Shown here: in pieces, positions 38,194-50,101 of the stretch
How positions within the stretch are numbered: the stretch's first letter is position 1
Layout: each line of letters begins with the position of its first letter
Source of the DNA: Kryptolebias marmoratus
Lineage: Eukaryota > Chordata > Actinopteri > Cyprinodontiformes > Rivulidae
Direction: 5' to 3'
DNA: 64,000 nt
Assembly: GCF_001649575.2 (NCBI RefSeq)
Contig: NC_051453.1
Span: 14,728,562 to 14,792,561 of the forward strand
The notes under the pieces: generated by a model
What the model was told of the DNA's origin: nothing
Databases searched by the model: none
What the model saw: the letters and a program-made list of their open reading frames with translations, nothing else
Made by a program: the position numbers and the translations under genes

Positions 38194-38559
38194 CTAATTT
38201 TTAGATTTCCATTCGTCCGTCCATCCATTTTCTTTAACCCACTTTTCCTTTCCGGATCGTGGACCAGCTGGTGCCCGTCTCCAGCAGATATTGTGCGAGA
38301 AGCGGGGTTCATCCTGGAAAGGTCACATGTCCATCAGGGCCACATAAAGACAAACAACCATTCACATTCACACCTAGGGACAATTTAGAGTTACTAGTTA
38401 ATCAGAGATGCATGTTTTTTGGTCTGTGGGAAGAAACCAGAGTACCTGGAGAAAACCCACTTGTGTTTGAACATGCACGGGAGAAGACGGGAGGCGAACC
38501 TGCAACCTTCTCACTGTGAGGCGAGAGCGCTAACAACTGTGTCGTTGTGCTAATTTTTA
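38194..38559 (-). mobile_element. tRNA-derived SINE copy, inverted, with 10-bp target duplication
   Basis: A 346-bp insert (38204-38549) flanked by CTAATTTTTA at 38194-38203 and 38550-38559. On the minus strand it has the same parts in the same order as the copy at 33516: a head 'gttagcgctctcgcctcac', a B-box 'ggttcgcctcc', the middle 'tagtaactctaaattgtccc' and a tail with 'aaaatggatgg'. Same length as the first copy but independently inserted, since the target duplications differ. Confidence 0.85.
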
Positions 38560-38942
38560 TTTATTTTTTTTTTAATGAATTTTAGATACTAATCAGCAGC
38601 TTGAAGTAACAATTTTTGTCTGTTGTTTCTTTGTTTGCACACCACTGAACACTTTCCTTTGGGGAAAAAAAACAAAAACGAAAACTAGATTACCTTGTTG
38701 AAACATGCCAAGTATTCTGGTAATAGAACTACACTGACATAAAGATGAATCCCGTTTCTTTAGAAAAACTTTAGAAAGTCTAGGTTACTACAACACAAGA
38801 CCTCTATAAAAACTATAGGTCTGGCAATAAAGACACGAGGAGCAGCTCTTGACTTGTATTACAACCTCTGTCAGTATCCTTTGAACATATGAACAACAAA
38901 AGGGAACTGATCTCGTACCTCCTGTATGTGTCATTTGTCCAG

Positions 38943-39129
38943 GTGTTTGAAACAAATGGAGGAGGACGGCCTGTCTATAGATGATCTGTTCAGCCAGTGT
39001 GTGTTTCAACATGATGAGAGAGACTTGCTGCTTAAAGCCATTCACATCATAAAGCCTGACTACCAACCCAACCTCAGCCTGCAGACAAACCAGCATTATT
39101 CACCTCTGGTTAAGGACTTTTACACACAG
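38943..39129 (+). CDS. polrmt: polrmt exon 5
   Basis: 187 nt, residues 403-465, phase 2 in and 0 out. After the split Arg codon it reads CLKQMEEDGLSIDDLFSQCV, then FQHDERDLLLKAIHIIKPDY. It continues the PPR-like region ('CLKQMEEDGLSIDDLF') into the N-terminal domain. Donor GTAAGG. Confidence 0.93.
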
Positions 39130-42100
39130 GTAAGGTTCAATGAAATTATATCATAATTGTGTTTTTTACAACAGGACAAATATCTGAAAAATAAAGCAGT
39201 TCATTTAGATGCGGAGCCTTAGCTTCCAGGGTTATGAATTATTTTGATGGGGACTGCCTCACATGTTTTGCCAGTCGAGACACCAGAGAGCAGGGAGTGC
39301 TGTCACAAGGCTCCAGTGTGACTACGAAAGATTTGATTGTCACCCCTTAACAACCAGAAAGGCTCAGGGCTATTTATAGTCAACCATCCCTGCTTTCTAA
39401 TGGCTCTCTGCTTGTGTTGCCTCGTTTCCTCTCACCTCTCCTTCTATTTTCCCACCTCTCTTCTTGCGATGCTCACATGATTCATTAAGAGCTTCTCAAA
39501 CAATTGTGGTATTTTTAGCCTCTGTCCATGCACCATTTACGCTCTGTTTTTTTTTATCATACTTTTGGCTTGTGTGTAAGATTGCTGTCATCATCATCAG
39601 GTAAAGTATATTTCTGTCTTAAAGTACAAAGTAAGAACAGTCTTGCAGTTTGAAAAAAATGACTCAGCATATTACAGCCATTGTTCATTTAACTAAAACT
39701 AAGACAAAATGTTGAAGCAGTGGAAGATTTACTTGGTTTCCTGAATTTCCCTTGGGGTCAATGAAGTTTCTGTTTAATCTAATCTGGCTTGTACAAGCAC
39801 CTTAAGCAGCAATTACTTGAACTAATTGTGTTCGAAAGGACCTTTTCAGTCTTTCACATAGTTTAGAAATGTGACCCACCCTCCTTTACAAGATTGCTCC
39901 AGTTTATTAGGTTTAACTTTATTTGTTTTTACAGCTCTTTCAAGCAGCATTTTAGTTTCGGCACCTTGATTAATTGTTTTTAATACCTTATGTTGCATAT
40001 TTCCTTTTATGTTTGGGATTGTTCTCCTATTTCACCTCTTGATTTTCTTCAGCTGTTGGACACATGGGCTCAGGTTTGATTCCAGGTTTTTTTAAAATAT
40101 ATTTTCTGAGTTTATTTGTGTCTCAGTGACTGGAAGGTGTTCAGGTCCTGTGGCTGCAAAGCAAGCCCAAATCATTAACACTCCACTCCTGTGCTTAGCA
40201 GTTGGTTTAATGTGTTGAACTGATATACTTTCTTTAATATGTATGACCAAACATCTCTACACTTTTGCTTTGACTGTCCAGTGGACATTTTTCTGAAAGT
40301 CTTTCGTTTTTTTTTTCGTTTTTAGAATAAAGAGGCCTTTTCTGGCACCTCTTCCAAACAAGTTATATTTGTTTTGCGTTTTTCTAATTGCACTGTCATG
40401 AGCTTTACCCTTTAATATGCTAACTGAGGCCTGTTGAGCCTGGGTCGTAGTTTGGATATTTTTGCACTTTTTTTTTTAAACATCACAAGATCGGAACTTG
40501 GGTGAATCTGCTGGGATGTCCGCTTCTGGGAAGACTGTCAGCTGTCATAAATGTTTCCCACTTTTGGACACTTTTTCTCAGTGTAGCTTGATGGGCTTCT
40601 AACGCTTGATCGATATGGAGCAGCCGTTGCTTCTCTAAAGTCTCTGCTGATTTCTTTTATTTTTCTTTAGCATTGTGGTCACATGCAGCTGTTGCTTCAA
40701 ACCAGCAAACTTCTGCTTTCATCAATTAATTGGTGTCTGTATTATTAGCTGATTAAACTCTTAATTTATAATTTATTTATAATCAGTAAGGGTGTATTGA
40801 AGTGTTTTGACACACTTGTTTTGTATTTTATCTTGGTATTTGTTTGTTTAAAAATGTTACAGATATATTCATTCACCTAATATTAAGACTCTGTAAGGAC
40901 CAGATATGTTTTTTTGTTATTATTATTATATATAGATATGAAATTATGTCACTTTGTAATATCAGAATGAAGTCAAATGTGCCCATTTTTATTACCACTG
41001 GCTCTGATTGCAGTAAAGGTAGCTGTTTGATTATCAATCCACGACTCTGACTGTTTGGCAGGTCACGGCAGCTTGAAGGCTGTCCAAATAACTGGTCCAC
41101 CAGATAAGAGAGTAGCAGCCTGGCTGGCCTCTGGAGGGTTTGTTTCACTGTTTGCAGCAGAAGCTCAGTCTAATTAGAACATTGTTTGTTGGTGTGAAAT
41201 GGAATTTTGATGAAGCTGTAGATCGTACAAAATGCAGTTTGATCTAGTTTCAACTTGCCATCAGAGACTGCCCGGGATTTTTCATGTAATTATTTTTTTC
41301 ATGCAGAGACTATTGTAATGCTGCTTACCTTGCAGTACTAAGAATTAAAAAGGGCCTCATTTTATGTGTAAACTTTCTTTTGCTTCAAGCGAGAAACAGG
41401 ATGTTTTGCAGTAACAAAGATTTACATTAAATGTGTGGAACTGTCCAGAAATAATACGTTATGAAGTCTTAAACTTTGTACTTTTAGGATCTAGCGAGCC
41501 AGCTGTATTTTATATAAGCTCTTTAGAGTTTTTTCAGGCCTGTAACCTTTGATGACATGTGCCAACTTCACTCTATGATAATAGCTCAGTTAGACGTACA
41601 CAGATATGTTAAGGGCCATGCAAGGTAAAACACTTGCAGCTTAGTTTTTAACTTTTAGTTAGTAATTTGTAAGCATCTGTCAGGTTGATAGCTTACCTGC
41701 ACTTTTCAAATCACATCAACCATGGGTTATACAAAGCTGTGTATTTATGGCCATTAGGAGACATTGTGCAGACTGTAGCTGAGCAACTGTGCAACAGAAA
41801 GGTTGGTGTGTGAATACACACACAGTCACCATGCAACAGTTTAGTAATGCACATGCAGGCCACACACACATACTGCTCAGATGGTGTGAAGTCAGCATAA
41901 ATGTGTGGTTTTCATGCACCTGTGAGTATGAATGAGGTAACCTGCAATCATCTGGTGGAAAACCAAGCTGCAGGTTTCCTGCTCTGCTGTGTATTGTTCA
42001 GCTGAGTCTTATAAATATACCAGTGAGTTTACAAGTGAGTACAAGAAAGCTGGGAGTGCACACACCATGTGTGTGTCATGTTAAACCATGAATAATGAAG

Positions 42101-42209
42101 TCTTTGTTCAACAGCAAGGCGGCAAAATGTGTGCTTATGTCAGGGTTCGCAGTTTGAGAAATGTCCACTGCATTAGAGACATCATTTCTCTCTTCTTTGT
42201 GTGTTTTAG
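39130..42209 (+). other. polrmt: polrmt intron 5
   Basis: 3080 bp, phase 0. It holds a decayed Tc1 transposon on the minus strand (40085-40830) and a less AT-rich block near 39220-39490. Nothing else supportable. Confidence 0.85.
40085..40830 (-). mobile_element. decayed Tc1/mariner transposon
   Basis: The minus strand at about 40125-40210 reads a Tc1 transposase block (GVLMIWACFAATGPEHL), the well-known 'G(G)VMIWACFA' core. Further along, reversed pieces match the rest of the family: the 'LNKYGL'-type region ('caaacaagttatatttgttt') and the helix-turn-helix end ('cttctctaaagtctctgctg'), then 'gcattgtggtcaca' near the start codon. Many frameshifts and deletions make it non-functional. Confidence 0.85.
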
Positions 42210-42359
42210 AGGGAAAACCATTCCTTCCCCAAACTTGACTTCACACAGGAGGACCTCCAGGAGCGTTTTAAACGTCAGCTCGGTGTGGAGGAGGCCTGCA
42301 CCATCACCATTGATTCTGTGGAAGCCGTCAAGCCCATCACTGCAGACATTGCCAAAATG
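42210..42359 (+). CDS. polrmt: polrmt exon 6
   Basis: 150 nt, residues 466-515, phase 0 both sides. Reads RENHSFPKLDFTQEDLQERF, then KRQLGVEEACTITIDSVEAV and KPITADIAKM. The 'L...F..QL..E....I.I.SVE' pattern with 'KP.T.D.A' matches the N-terminal domain of vertebrate POLRMT as I know it. Acceptor 'gtgttttag', donor GTAAAA, slightly weak. Confidence 0.92.
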
Positions 42360-43723
42360 GTAAAACAAATTTCTCACACCTTAAGATCATTTCACTGAGC
42401 GTTAGAACTCCTTACTCAAATTTACTTAAATAAATGAATCTGTATATAAATAAATACCATCATAAATATTGGTTGAAATAAATGATTAGCCTTATTTCTG
42501 ACGGTAATAATGACCACAAACAACCAAACTATTCATATATGCTGGAAAGACTAGTTTGCTTAGTTTGTCCTGAAAAAATAGGATAAGTTTATGCTTTTTT
42601 CTGTAGATTTGTGAATTTTGAAGAGCAAACAATAAAACGTGACATCCTGTCATACATCATTGTTTATAGACCTTTTTGCAAAAGTATACTATTTGTAGTT
42701 TCAGTACAGTTTTCAAATTAATGCTTTACTGTTTTTTCTTTGTTCTTTTATATAAAGGCTTTGAAATGATTTACATCCAAGCTTGACATGTTAAAGTACG
42801 AAACATCCTATTCTTGTGCTGTGCCTTTTTTTTCTCCCCCAACTCTGGCATTTACAGCCCAGCCTGGCTTGTCTGCCTCTGCAGATGGGCTATGTGGGAA
42901 GCGAGCAGGCTGAGAGTCCCTGGTGGTCAGGCAGCATTTAAAGACTGCCAGGGCTGAATAATTACGCATTGTAATGGAGCCCTATCGGGAGGCTGCAGAG
43001 TCACCTCTCCATCCAGAACATGGACTGTGTTTCTGCTTCAGTCAAACTTCTCAAGCACCTTATGGTGCACCAGAACCAGCACATGCAGTATTAAACCTGG
43101 CTCAAACAATTTATTAAACCCCATTGAGATGTCCAAAAATTACGAAAGGGTTTGGATGGCTTCTAACTTACAAATAGAAATAAAATGGTATCTTAAGGAC
43201 ATTTTCTGCATTTTAGCCTCTGTTGAAACTATAAGCTCCTTAAATGTTGCTTAGTGAAATATATTACTGTATATGCTTACAGAGCTAATATATTGATTTT
43301 TTTAATAATTTCCTTCAAAACAAGGCAAACCTGAAAGTTCTTTGTTGTGGGGAATAAAAAAAGTTGTATTTTCTGGAGTTAGCAGGTGATTAACTTAGCT
43401 TTTTTTCAAGCATTAAGTAAATAATTCTAGTTTGCAAAGTAAATTGGATTTTTTGTCTAGAATAAGTAAATTTGATGAACTGGTATGTTATTGCTTTCCA
43501 TTTCAAGGAAATGTCACTAAACCTCATTAAAAGTTTGACATTATATGTTAATTAACAAGTCCTTTATATAATTGCTTTACATTTGCATTCTTTTTTTTGT
43601 GCCTGCTCTTTAAATCTGCTTACCTCTCTCCCGCTCTCTCTGATCGCATAAGCTGTTTCTCAGTTTAACCAAGTTCTTATTAAAGCTCTTTTTGTATTCA
43701 TTTTTTTTCCCTGTTGTGTGCAG
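42360..43723 (+). other. polrmt: polrmt intron 6
   Basis: 1364 bp, phase 0. Mostly AT-rich, with a compact less AT-rich block at about 42840-43020 that may be regulatory and contains 'ctgaataattacgcattg'. Confidence 0.7.
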
Positions 43724-43756
43724 GTGAAAAGAAATCTTTCATTTTCTCTGAGAGAC
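43724..43756 (+). CDS. polrmt: polrmt candidate 33-nt microexon (exon 7)
   Basis: Eleven codons, VKRNLSFSLRD, between a strong acceptor (long T-run, then 'ccctgttgtgtgcag') and donor GTACGT. Phase 0 on both sides, so exons 6 and 8 join in frame with or without it. It falls where the human protein has several more residues than exons 6 plus 8 alone would give. Human length lies between the two options, so length does not settle it. Confidence 0.5.
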
Positions 43757-44686
43757 GTACGTGATTAAACTGTGGTTATCATCAAAACATTTCAAGGCTG
43801 CTGCTTCATCTGCTAAAGACAACATATATATATACTAAATAAAGACAATTATAGCTATTACAGCTGTAGTTACAGAACTTAGAAGTGAGAGGTTTTTATG
43901 CTTTTGGGTCAGTTCAGGGGTTATTTTTTGCTTTTAAAAAATGTTCAAAAGTAGCTAAACAGATTAACGAAGTTGTCGATTTTCAACACAGTGTTGTGTG
44001 TAAAGTTGATTTGCTGCTACATAGTTGAAAATAACATAATTGGTCAGAGAGCAGAAGCGGTGTTTCCATGTCAAGGTTGAGATTTTGTATGGAGTACGCC
44101 ACTTTTGCCAATGACCCTGTTGTCACTCAGCTCTTTGTTATGAACTGCCTCTGGTTGGTGTTCTCCAAAGGAGAACAGTGGTGGATTAATAACAGATAAC
44201 CCATGTGTGAAGAGCCTTAATATTTGCAGTCCTAGTAATAATAATCTATTGTTAGTGCTGCTGATCCAGGATCAGTTTATTCATGTTTCCAGAGGACAGC
44301 AAAGTTTGCTGTGTGTTTTCCATCTTCTGTAATTTGTAACCACTAGAGTGTGGTAATGAATAGTCATTGTTAATTTCTTTTTATTTCCCCAAATTTGTCT
44401 TCTACTGAGCTGGATATGGAGAGAGGCTGAAAAGATTTCTCGCTTTTTCTTTAGACAAATAAATCAGCGACCCAATTTTGTTTTCTCAAAGGAGAATACT
44501 CTCTTTCTTTTTTCCGTAAAATAGGATTCGCAGCCATGTCACGCGGTGACTTGTGCCCTCTAGAGCAGACAGGATGTATTTTTTGCTTCATCATTTGGAC
44601 AACCCTCAGTTTGGGTCGTAGTACAATGACGGCTTTAGGACTGTTCCGAATTCAGATGGATAACTTCCAGATGCGTTGTCTTTCAG
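43757..44686 (+). other. polrmt: polrmt intron 7
   Basis: 930 bp, phase 0. Nothing supportable besides a short TA run near 43825. An open frame just before exon 8 is out of frame with polrmt. Confidence 0.6.
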
Positions 44687-44854
44687 AGGGCCCTGCTGGC
44701 GGAGCAGCAGGCACAGTGGCAGAAGGTGCTCCTGCAGGCCCTCGGGGAGAGCAAGATGATTCTGGCCAAAAGCAACACCAAGGACCACAGGCTTAACCTT
44801 TATCCATATCTCTGTCTGCTGGAGGATAGGGAGTATGTTGACATTATGATACAG
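44687..44854 (+). CDS. polrmt: polrmt exon 8
   Basis: 168 nt, residues 527-582, phase 0 both sides. Reads RALLAEQQAQWQKVLLQALG then ESKMILAKSNTKDHRLNLYP and YLCLLEDREYVDIMIQ. The 'LYP(F/Y)LCLL(D/E)' motif is characteristic of vertebrate POLRMT. Acceptor 'tgtctttcag', donor GTAATA. Confidence 0.94.
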
Positions 44855-45325
44855 GTAATATAAGGCAGCTGGCCCAACCTTCTGCTCAGCCAAATGCCAA
44901 AATCCAGGATGTCAAACAGACTTTTCTTTTTTTCATTGAATGGTTTTGATTGATAACAAGGTAATTTAACTACAACAGCATAAAAACTATTAGTTGCATC
45001 GTTGTTATCTATTTTTATTTTTTCCAGTGTTGCATTCATATATTTGGACTTAACCAATCTGGGAAACCACAAAACAGCTGCTGCTGAAAAAAGCAGCATT
45101 CTTTGAACAAATCTATTTGCTCTCAGTGTGGAAAAGAGCACACAGTACGATGTTATCTTTGTCAATGGCATCACCATGATTGAAAAAAAGTTGTTTTACT
45201 TTTCAATAGACTGAATCAGATCACAGACAAAATCTCTGACTTTAATTTACTGCTTCGTACGATTGAAGTTTCAGCCGTGTTTTTTGTGCATCTGACCCTT
45301 TGAACTGTGCTGCGTTCTTTTCCAG
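44855..45325 (+). other. polrmt: polrmt intron 8
   Basis: 471 bp, phase 0. Nothing further seen. Confidence 0.85.
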
Positions 45326-45496
45326 AGTGTTTCCAACCTGCCTCCTACTGGACAGTCACTGAGGACCTTGGCTAAAGATTTGGGCAACAGGGTCTACACC
45401 AAATACTGTGTGCAACAAAAGCACCAGAATCACACAGTGGAGAAACTGCAAACTATTTATAATGCTTACACAGATCTGCTGGCCAAAGATACCAAG
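45326..45496 (+). CDS. polrmt: polrmt exon 9
   Basis: 171 nt, residues 583-639. Reads SVSNLPPTGQSLRTLAKDLG then NRVYTKYCVQQKHQN. The 'LP..G.S..TLA..L..R...' pattern fits the POLRMT N-terminal domain. Acceptor 'ttcttttccag', donor GTAAAA. Confidence 0.93.
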
Positions 45497-47087
45497 GTAA
45501 AAAAAAACCTAAATAAATCTCACGCATATGGACCTTTTTTGTTTAAAAATTACCGAAAAAAAACCCAAATCCTAAAAGTAGTTTGAGACTCCACCAAGAA
45601 TAGTAATTATAATTTTAATAGATTCACGCAATAACAGTTTATTTAATAATATAAGAAATTACAGCCAATCCAAATTTCTCACCCTCTAAACTTTTTTTCT
45701 ATTAATGACTAACAGTGTATCATCAAACTGTTAATAGGACATGAAAATGCATTAATGAAAAACAAACAAAAGAAGCTTTTTATTTTGTTAGATTCCCTTA
45801 ACTCATCTTGTATTTGAATAGATTTATGAATTCACATTTATCTGCTGTTTTGTTGGGGGCTTTTTGTATTGTTTTATCTGTGCAACCTATAGCAATAGCA
45901 AATTGCCTTTAAGGTTTTTAACCTGCCTCCCCTGTTTGTGATTTGTCCAGCAAAGATCAAGGTGTGTAAAAGTTTACAAATTCACAAAAGAGCCCAGAGT
46001 CACTTTAAATCAACTGTCTCTAATTGTCAATGTGCATGGATGCTCCATTAAGAGACTAAAAAGTCAGGGAGGCAATAAAGAAACCTGTTTTTTAAAAGCA
46101 TTTCAACCTAACTACCCCATCTTATCTGTAAAACATGGTGGTGGTAGTGTTATTATCTGGGCTTGTTGTGTTGTATCTAGAATGGGATGTTCTGTCATCA
46201 TCGATGAAACAATAACTTCTTAGGTATACAAGTACGTTGAAAATGTTGTGAAAGGCACTGAGATGAGCAGGTCATGTGCAGAAACCTACAAACATCCTTG
46301 AATTATAAGTTTTATACAGTGAAGGGGCCGAAGATTCCTCCAAGTAGACATTTAGAGTGAACATCAAAACAATGTTTATAATGTCTCTGTTATAGGTGTT
46401 TAATTGTCAGATCTGTATCAAACCTAAATTGGTTTGTAAAAATGTTATGATGGCTTAAATCCCTTTTTTCCAGAAATGCTTTAGCTAGGGGAAATAATTA
46501 ATTTTGTTTTAAACCACATTGAAAGTTAGTTTTTTTTTGTTTTTAACCTTAAGTTGAAAATATGACTTTGTTATGAAGCTAAGTCTTATTGACACAACAT
46601 CTGTGTTGACTAAATAATGAGCTTTGTCTTCTTGATGCCTGGTAGACTGACTATTTTTACCTTAATGGGATTTTACAGCCAGCATCCCCTACTCAGTGCT
46701 GTGATGGCTCCAGTATACCTGCGGGAAATGCTAATGTGATCAAGATTATAATGAGCATGAGCTTGTTAAAACTGCAGCAGTCAGACCGAAAGTTAGTTGA
46801 GGTCCTTGTTTTTCTGAGGTATTTTACATGCTGCCTTTGTAGTTAAAATGATAGCAATTATATTGTGTTTCTGACAGCTCATTTAAATTATTTACTTGTT
46901 TGAGTTTTTCTGTTTTTTTTTTTTCCGTGCATCAGTTTTGAAGCTAAACACCAAAGATATCTGACAAAACTGCTTGTAAATTAAGGTTTATTTTATTAGT
47001 GTAGACCAAAAAAATACTTTTTAAAAGTACAAATGTATGTGATATTTATAAACAGTCGGTATTTAATGCTGCTGTGTTGTGCTTCAG
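45497..47087 (+). other. polrmt: polrmt intron 9
   Basis: 1591 bp, phase 0. Contains a Tc1-like transposase remnant (45950-46300). Rest AT-rich. Confidence 0.85.
45950..46300 (+). mobile_element. Tc1-like transposase remnant
   Basis: A + strand frame at 46032-46223 reads HGCSIKRLKSQGGNKETCF and later SVKHGGGSVIIWACC, the conserved 'VKHGGGSV(M)IW' core of Tc1 transposases. It is broken by a stop soon after and has no recognisable ends. Orientation is opposite to the relic in intron 5. Confidence 0.75.
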
Positions 47088-47327
47088 GTGTGTAACGTCC
47101 TTCCCAGGGAGCAGTGGTGTCAGCTGGAGGTGGAGCAAGGTATAGGGCCCTTGCTGCAGGGGGACAAGTCCAGCTGGCCGCTCATCGTAACTCTGGACCT
47201 GGGCATTTACCTGGTGGATCTGATGGTGAAGAACCTGAAAATCAACAGCGACATCCTGAAACCGGCAACCGGCAGAAAGCTCATCCCCATCCTCTACCAC
47301 ATGTACACCTTCCGCAGCACTCAGCAG
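47088..47327 (+). CDS. polrmt: polrmt exon 10
   Basis: 240 nt, residues 640-719, phase 0 both sides. Starts [18 protein letters not shown] and ends [18 protein letters not shown]. The 'LP...W' start and the 'LIP.LYH.Y.FR..QQ' end match POLRMT just before the polymerase domain. Donor GTGCAA is weak but is the only in-frame choice before the stop-rich sequence. Confidence 0.94.
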
Positions 47328-48998
47328 GTGCAATTGATGTTTACAAGTCTTTGCACATGCTCACTGAGTAATTTCCCACATGGGTATAACTGGAAGCACA
47401 TCATTAAAAGAGAGCTGGAGCTGGTTGCGATTCTTGCCTACACATCTAGGTTCTTTTAAACATTTTATAACCTGCTAACAGGATTTCTGAGAATTAAAAT
47501 GTTGTTTTTTTTCCAACTAGATGAGAAAATGTGGTCTAGAATTTTAGTTAAGGGGTCTCCTGGACACTAGTGTTACAAATATATATATAAAAACTAAAAA
47601 CAGAGAGAAATAATTGCCTATTATGATTTAGCTGATAATTATACTGATCAGTCTGTTTAAGGGATTAAGCATGTAAAATAAAAACTGTTGCACAAGTGAC
47701 TTTTTATTTAAAACTAGGGGGAAAAAAGCCCCAGAGGAGCAGCAAGAAAACCTTAAAACACTTGACCTTCACTTCGCTCGCAAAGCCTGTTACCTTGAAC
47801 ACTTGAGCGCCCTTCTATCAAGCATGAACCTGCAAAGAGTGTGATTTATAAAAACCATTTCCCCCTGGTGTGAGCTGCTAGTTGTAACAGTGGAGTAAGA
47901 TGAAAAGGTTCCAGCCTAATCCCTTTTTTTAGTGTCCTCTTAATTGGCTCGCTGATTTACTGCCGTGGGAGCCAGCAGAAGGGCGGTGTGTTTGTGCAAG
48001 AAGAAAAAAGACAGATATAGAGACCAAACTGTAGATTGTTTCAGCTCCAGGTTTTTTAAAGGTGAGGCATATTGTTACAAGATTAAATTCTTGTTGAAAT
48101 TTTTTTTTTATTCGTTCTCTTGTTTTTCAGCCTTTTCTCTCTGTGGTCGTTAGCTCATCGGTGCGGGGGGGGGGGGATCCTAATGATTTTGCAGCACAGC
48201 GTGAAAGTTTTTTTCTCATTGGAGCAACACTGAGGTGTTTCTCTCAGGTCGCTGTCAGCAAATGCTGATCTTTAATCACGGTGCTTCAGGCGGGTCAGAT
48301 GAAAACTAGGGCACAAAGTTTTTTACCATCAAAACTTCTGTCTCAGAAAACAAAACAAAACACCACTTTTACAAAATAAAATTCTGTAGACAAAACTGTA
48401 GACATTAAACCAGATCAACTGCAATGTGCAGACCTCTGTATTTAAACAATACTTGATTAGCTTAATAGTTTAAGGTCCTTCCTCCTTAAATGTTTAACGC
48501 AGCATATTTATTGATGAAAAGCTGTTTAAAATGAAAGCTTTGTAAAGCAGATGTATACATTTATTCCTGACCTGATTTTAACCAATTTAAATAACTCTTT
48601 CTGTCATTTTTAACCATAATCTGGCAATTTTGATAGCAATAGCAGTGTTTTTATTCAAATAGATTGCATATCTTTTCTGTTATGGCTCCATTGAAACAAA
48701 TTGTGGGTTGTGCCAAGAGAGCAGCGAAACCTTAAAAATTGGGGGGAAATGTAAATAAATAAGCTTGGTGGTGACAGATTTAAATTTCTGAACTACTAAT
48801 GTTTCCACTTTGTACACTGTGAGGACCTCTGCTAGCAGTCGTCATGAGATTTATTTACACGGTTGTTTATTTAACCTGATTTTTCTAATTTAAAACATTG
48901 TTATCATTGTTGTTTTTTCAGATTAAATGAGCCCACTAACAATAGGATGAAAACTCCAACTAATGCAATTCTTTTTTTATTATCTTTTTACTGGTTAG
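47328..48998 (+). other. polrmt: polrmt intron 10
   Basis: 1671 bp, phase 0. Contains a G12 tract at 48165-48176 and a slightly less AT-rich block near 47740-48260. No gene seen. Confidence 0.8.
48165..48176. repeat. G12 homopolymer
   Basis: Run of 12 G in polrmt intron 10. Confidence 0.95.
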
Positions 48999-49784
48999 AT
49001 TGGCTTCATCAAACCCCACCCCATCCTGAGTCAAATGCAGCAGGGGGCCATGGAGACCAAGCTGACCTTTGACTCCTATGTGATGCCGATGCTGTGCCCC
49101 CCGGTGCCCTGGACCACGGTCAAGTTCGGAGCCTACCTGCTCACGCCGACCAAACTGATGCGCACGATTGACGGGGCCACCCATCACAAGCTGCTGCTGG
49201 AGAAATGTCAGAATCTTCACGCAGTCTTCGACTCACTTAACCAGCTAGGAAACTGCGCCTGGAAGATTAACAAACCAATCTTAGACATCATTATTTCAAT
49301 CTTCAATGACCGTGGTTCTGATAAGCTGGACATCCCTCCGCCTCTATCCGAAGCGCCCAAAGTACCTCACTTCAACCCTCACGACCCCGCCTACACAGCC
49401 AGCGAGAAGGCCAACATGAAAAGACAGGTGATCAGCGCTAAAAAGAAATTCAACGAGATGCACAGCTTGCGTATGGACGCCCTTTACAAGCTCTCCATTG
49501 CCCACCACATGCGCGACGAGATCTTCTGGTTCCCTCACAACATGGACTTCAGGGGGCGCACCTATCCGTGTCCTCCGTACTTTAATCACCTGGGAAGTGA
49601 CATGACACGGGCGATGCTTCTGTTTACAGAAGGGAAGCCCCTCGGTCCCAAGGGTCTGGACTGGCTAAAAATCCACTTGGTCAACCTGACAGGGTTAAAG
49701 AAGAAGAGCTCACTGCAGGGGCGTCTAGATTACGGCAACAGTATTTTGGAAGACATCCTGGATTCTGCAGAAAACCCTCTAAAT
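48999..49784 (+). CDS. polrmt: polrmt exon 11 (start of T7-like polymerase domain)
   Basis: Large exon of 786 nt, residues 720-981, phase 0 both sides. Landmarks in order: IGFIKPHPIL, VMPMLCPPVPW, LLTPTKLMRTIDGATHH, LGNCAWKIN, FNEMHSLRMDALYKLSIA, FWFPHNMDFRGRTYPCPP, FNHLGSDMTRA, LDWLKIHLVNLTG and EDILDSAENPLN. 'MDFRGR.YP' (901-906) is the T7-family motif that contacts the template and RNA-DNA hybrid. The acceptor is unusual in ending 'ctggttag' after a T-rich tract; donor is GTTAGT. Clearly higher GC than the flanking introns. Confidence 0.98.
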
Positions 49785-49978
49785 GTTAGTCTACTCTTCT
49801 TTAATTTGCTTGCTTAACTAGAAGATTATCTGATTTCTTTTGCGCTTTGTAAGCTTTGATTTGGGGAGCAACAGGTCTATAATGAGTATGATTATCAAAA
49901 CGTTACAAACAAGGAGCTTTCCTGAAAGTGTCTGTTTAAGCATGATGATGTGCTTTTATTTATTTGAATCTTTTTCAG

Positions 49979-50101
49979 GGTAAAAAGTGGTGGATGGATG
50001 CAGATGAGCCGTGGCAGGCTCTGGCATGCTGCATGGAGATAGCCAATGCAATAAGATCACCTGACCCAACACAGTATATCTCTCACTTCCCTATTCACCA
50101 G
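49979..50101 (+). CDS. polrmt: polrmt exon 12
   Basis: 123 nt, residues 982-1022. Reads GKKWWMDADEPWQALACCME then IANAIRSPDPTQYISHFPIH and Q. The 'KWW..A.EPWQ.LA.C.E' block is universal in mitochondrial RNA polymerases. Acceptor 'ctttttcag', donor GTACCG. The intron before it is only 194 bp. Confidence 0.97.

Larger units (their letters stand above)
33200..38942 (+). other. polrmt: polrmt intron 4
   Basis: 5743 bp, phase 2. It holds two oppositely oriented SINE copies (33516-33861 and 38204-38549), a CA repeat and a C14 tract. Less AT-rich stretches at about 35780-36110 and 36820-37000 may be regulatory. The remainder is AT-rich without visible features. Confidence 0.85.

Noticed and set aside
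44536..44796. Open frame covering the start of polrmt exon 8
   Set aside because: It is in another frame from the conserved RALLAEQQ peptide; the exon starts at the acceptor 44686/44687.
49344..49589. 81-codon minus-strand open frame
   Set aside because: Antisense shadow of polrmt exon 11.
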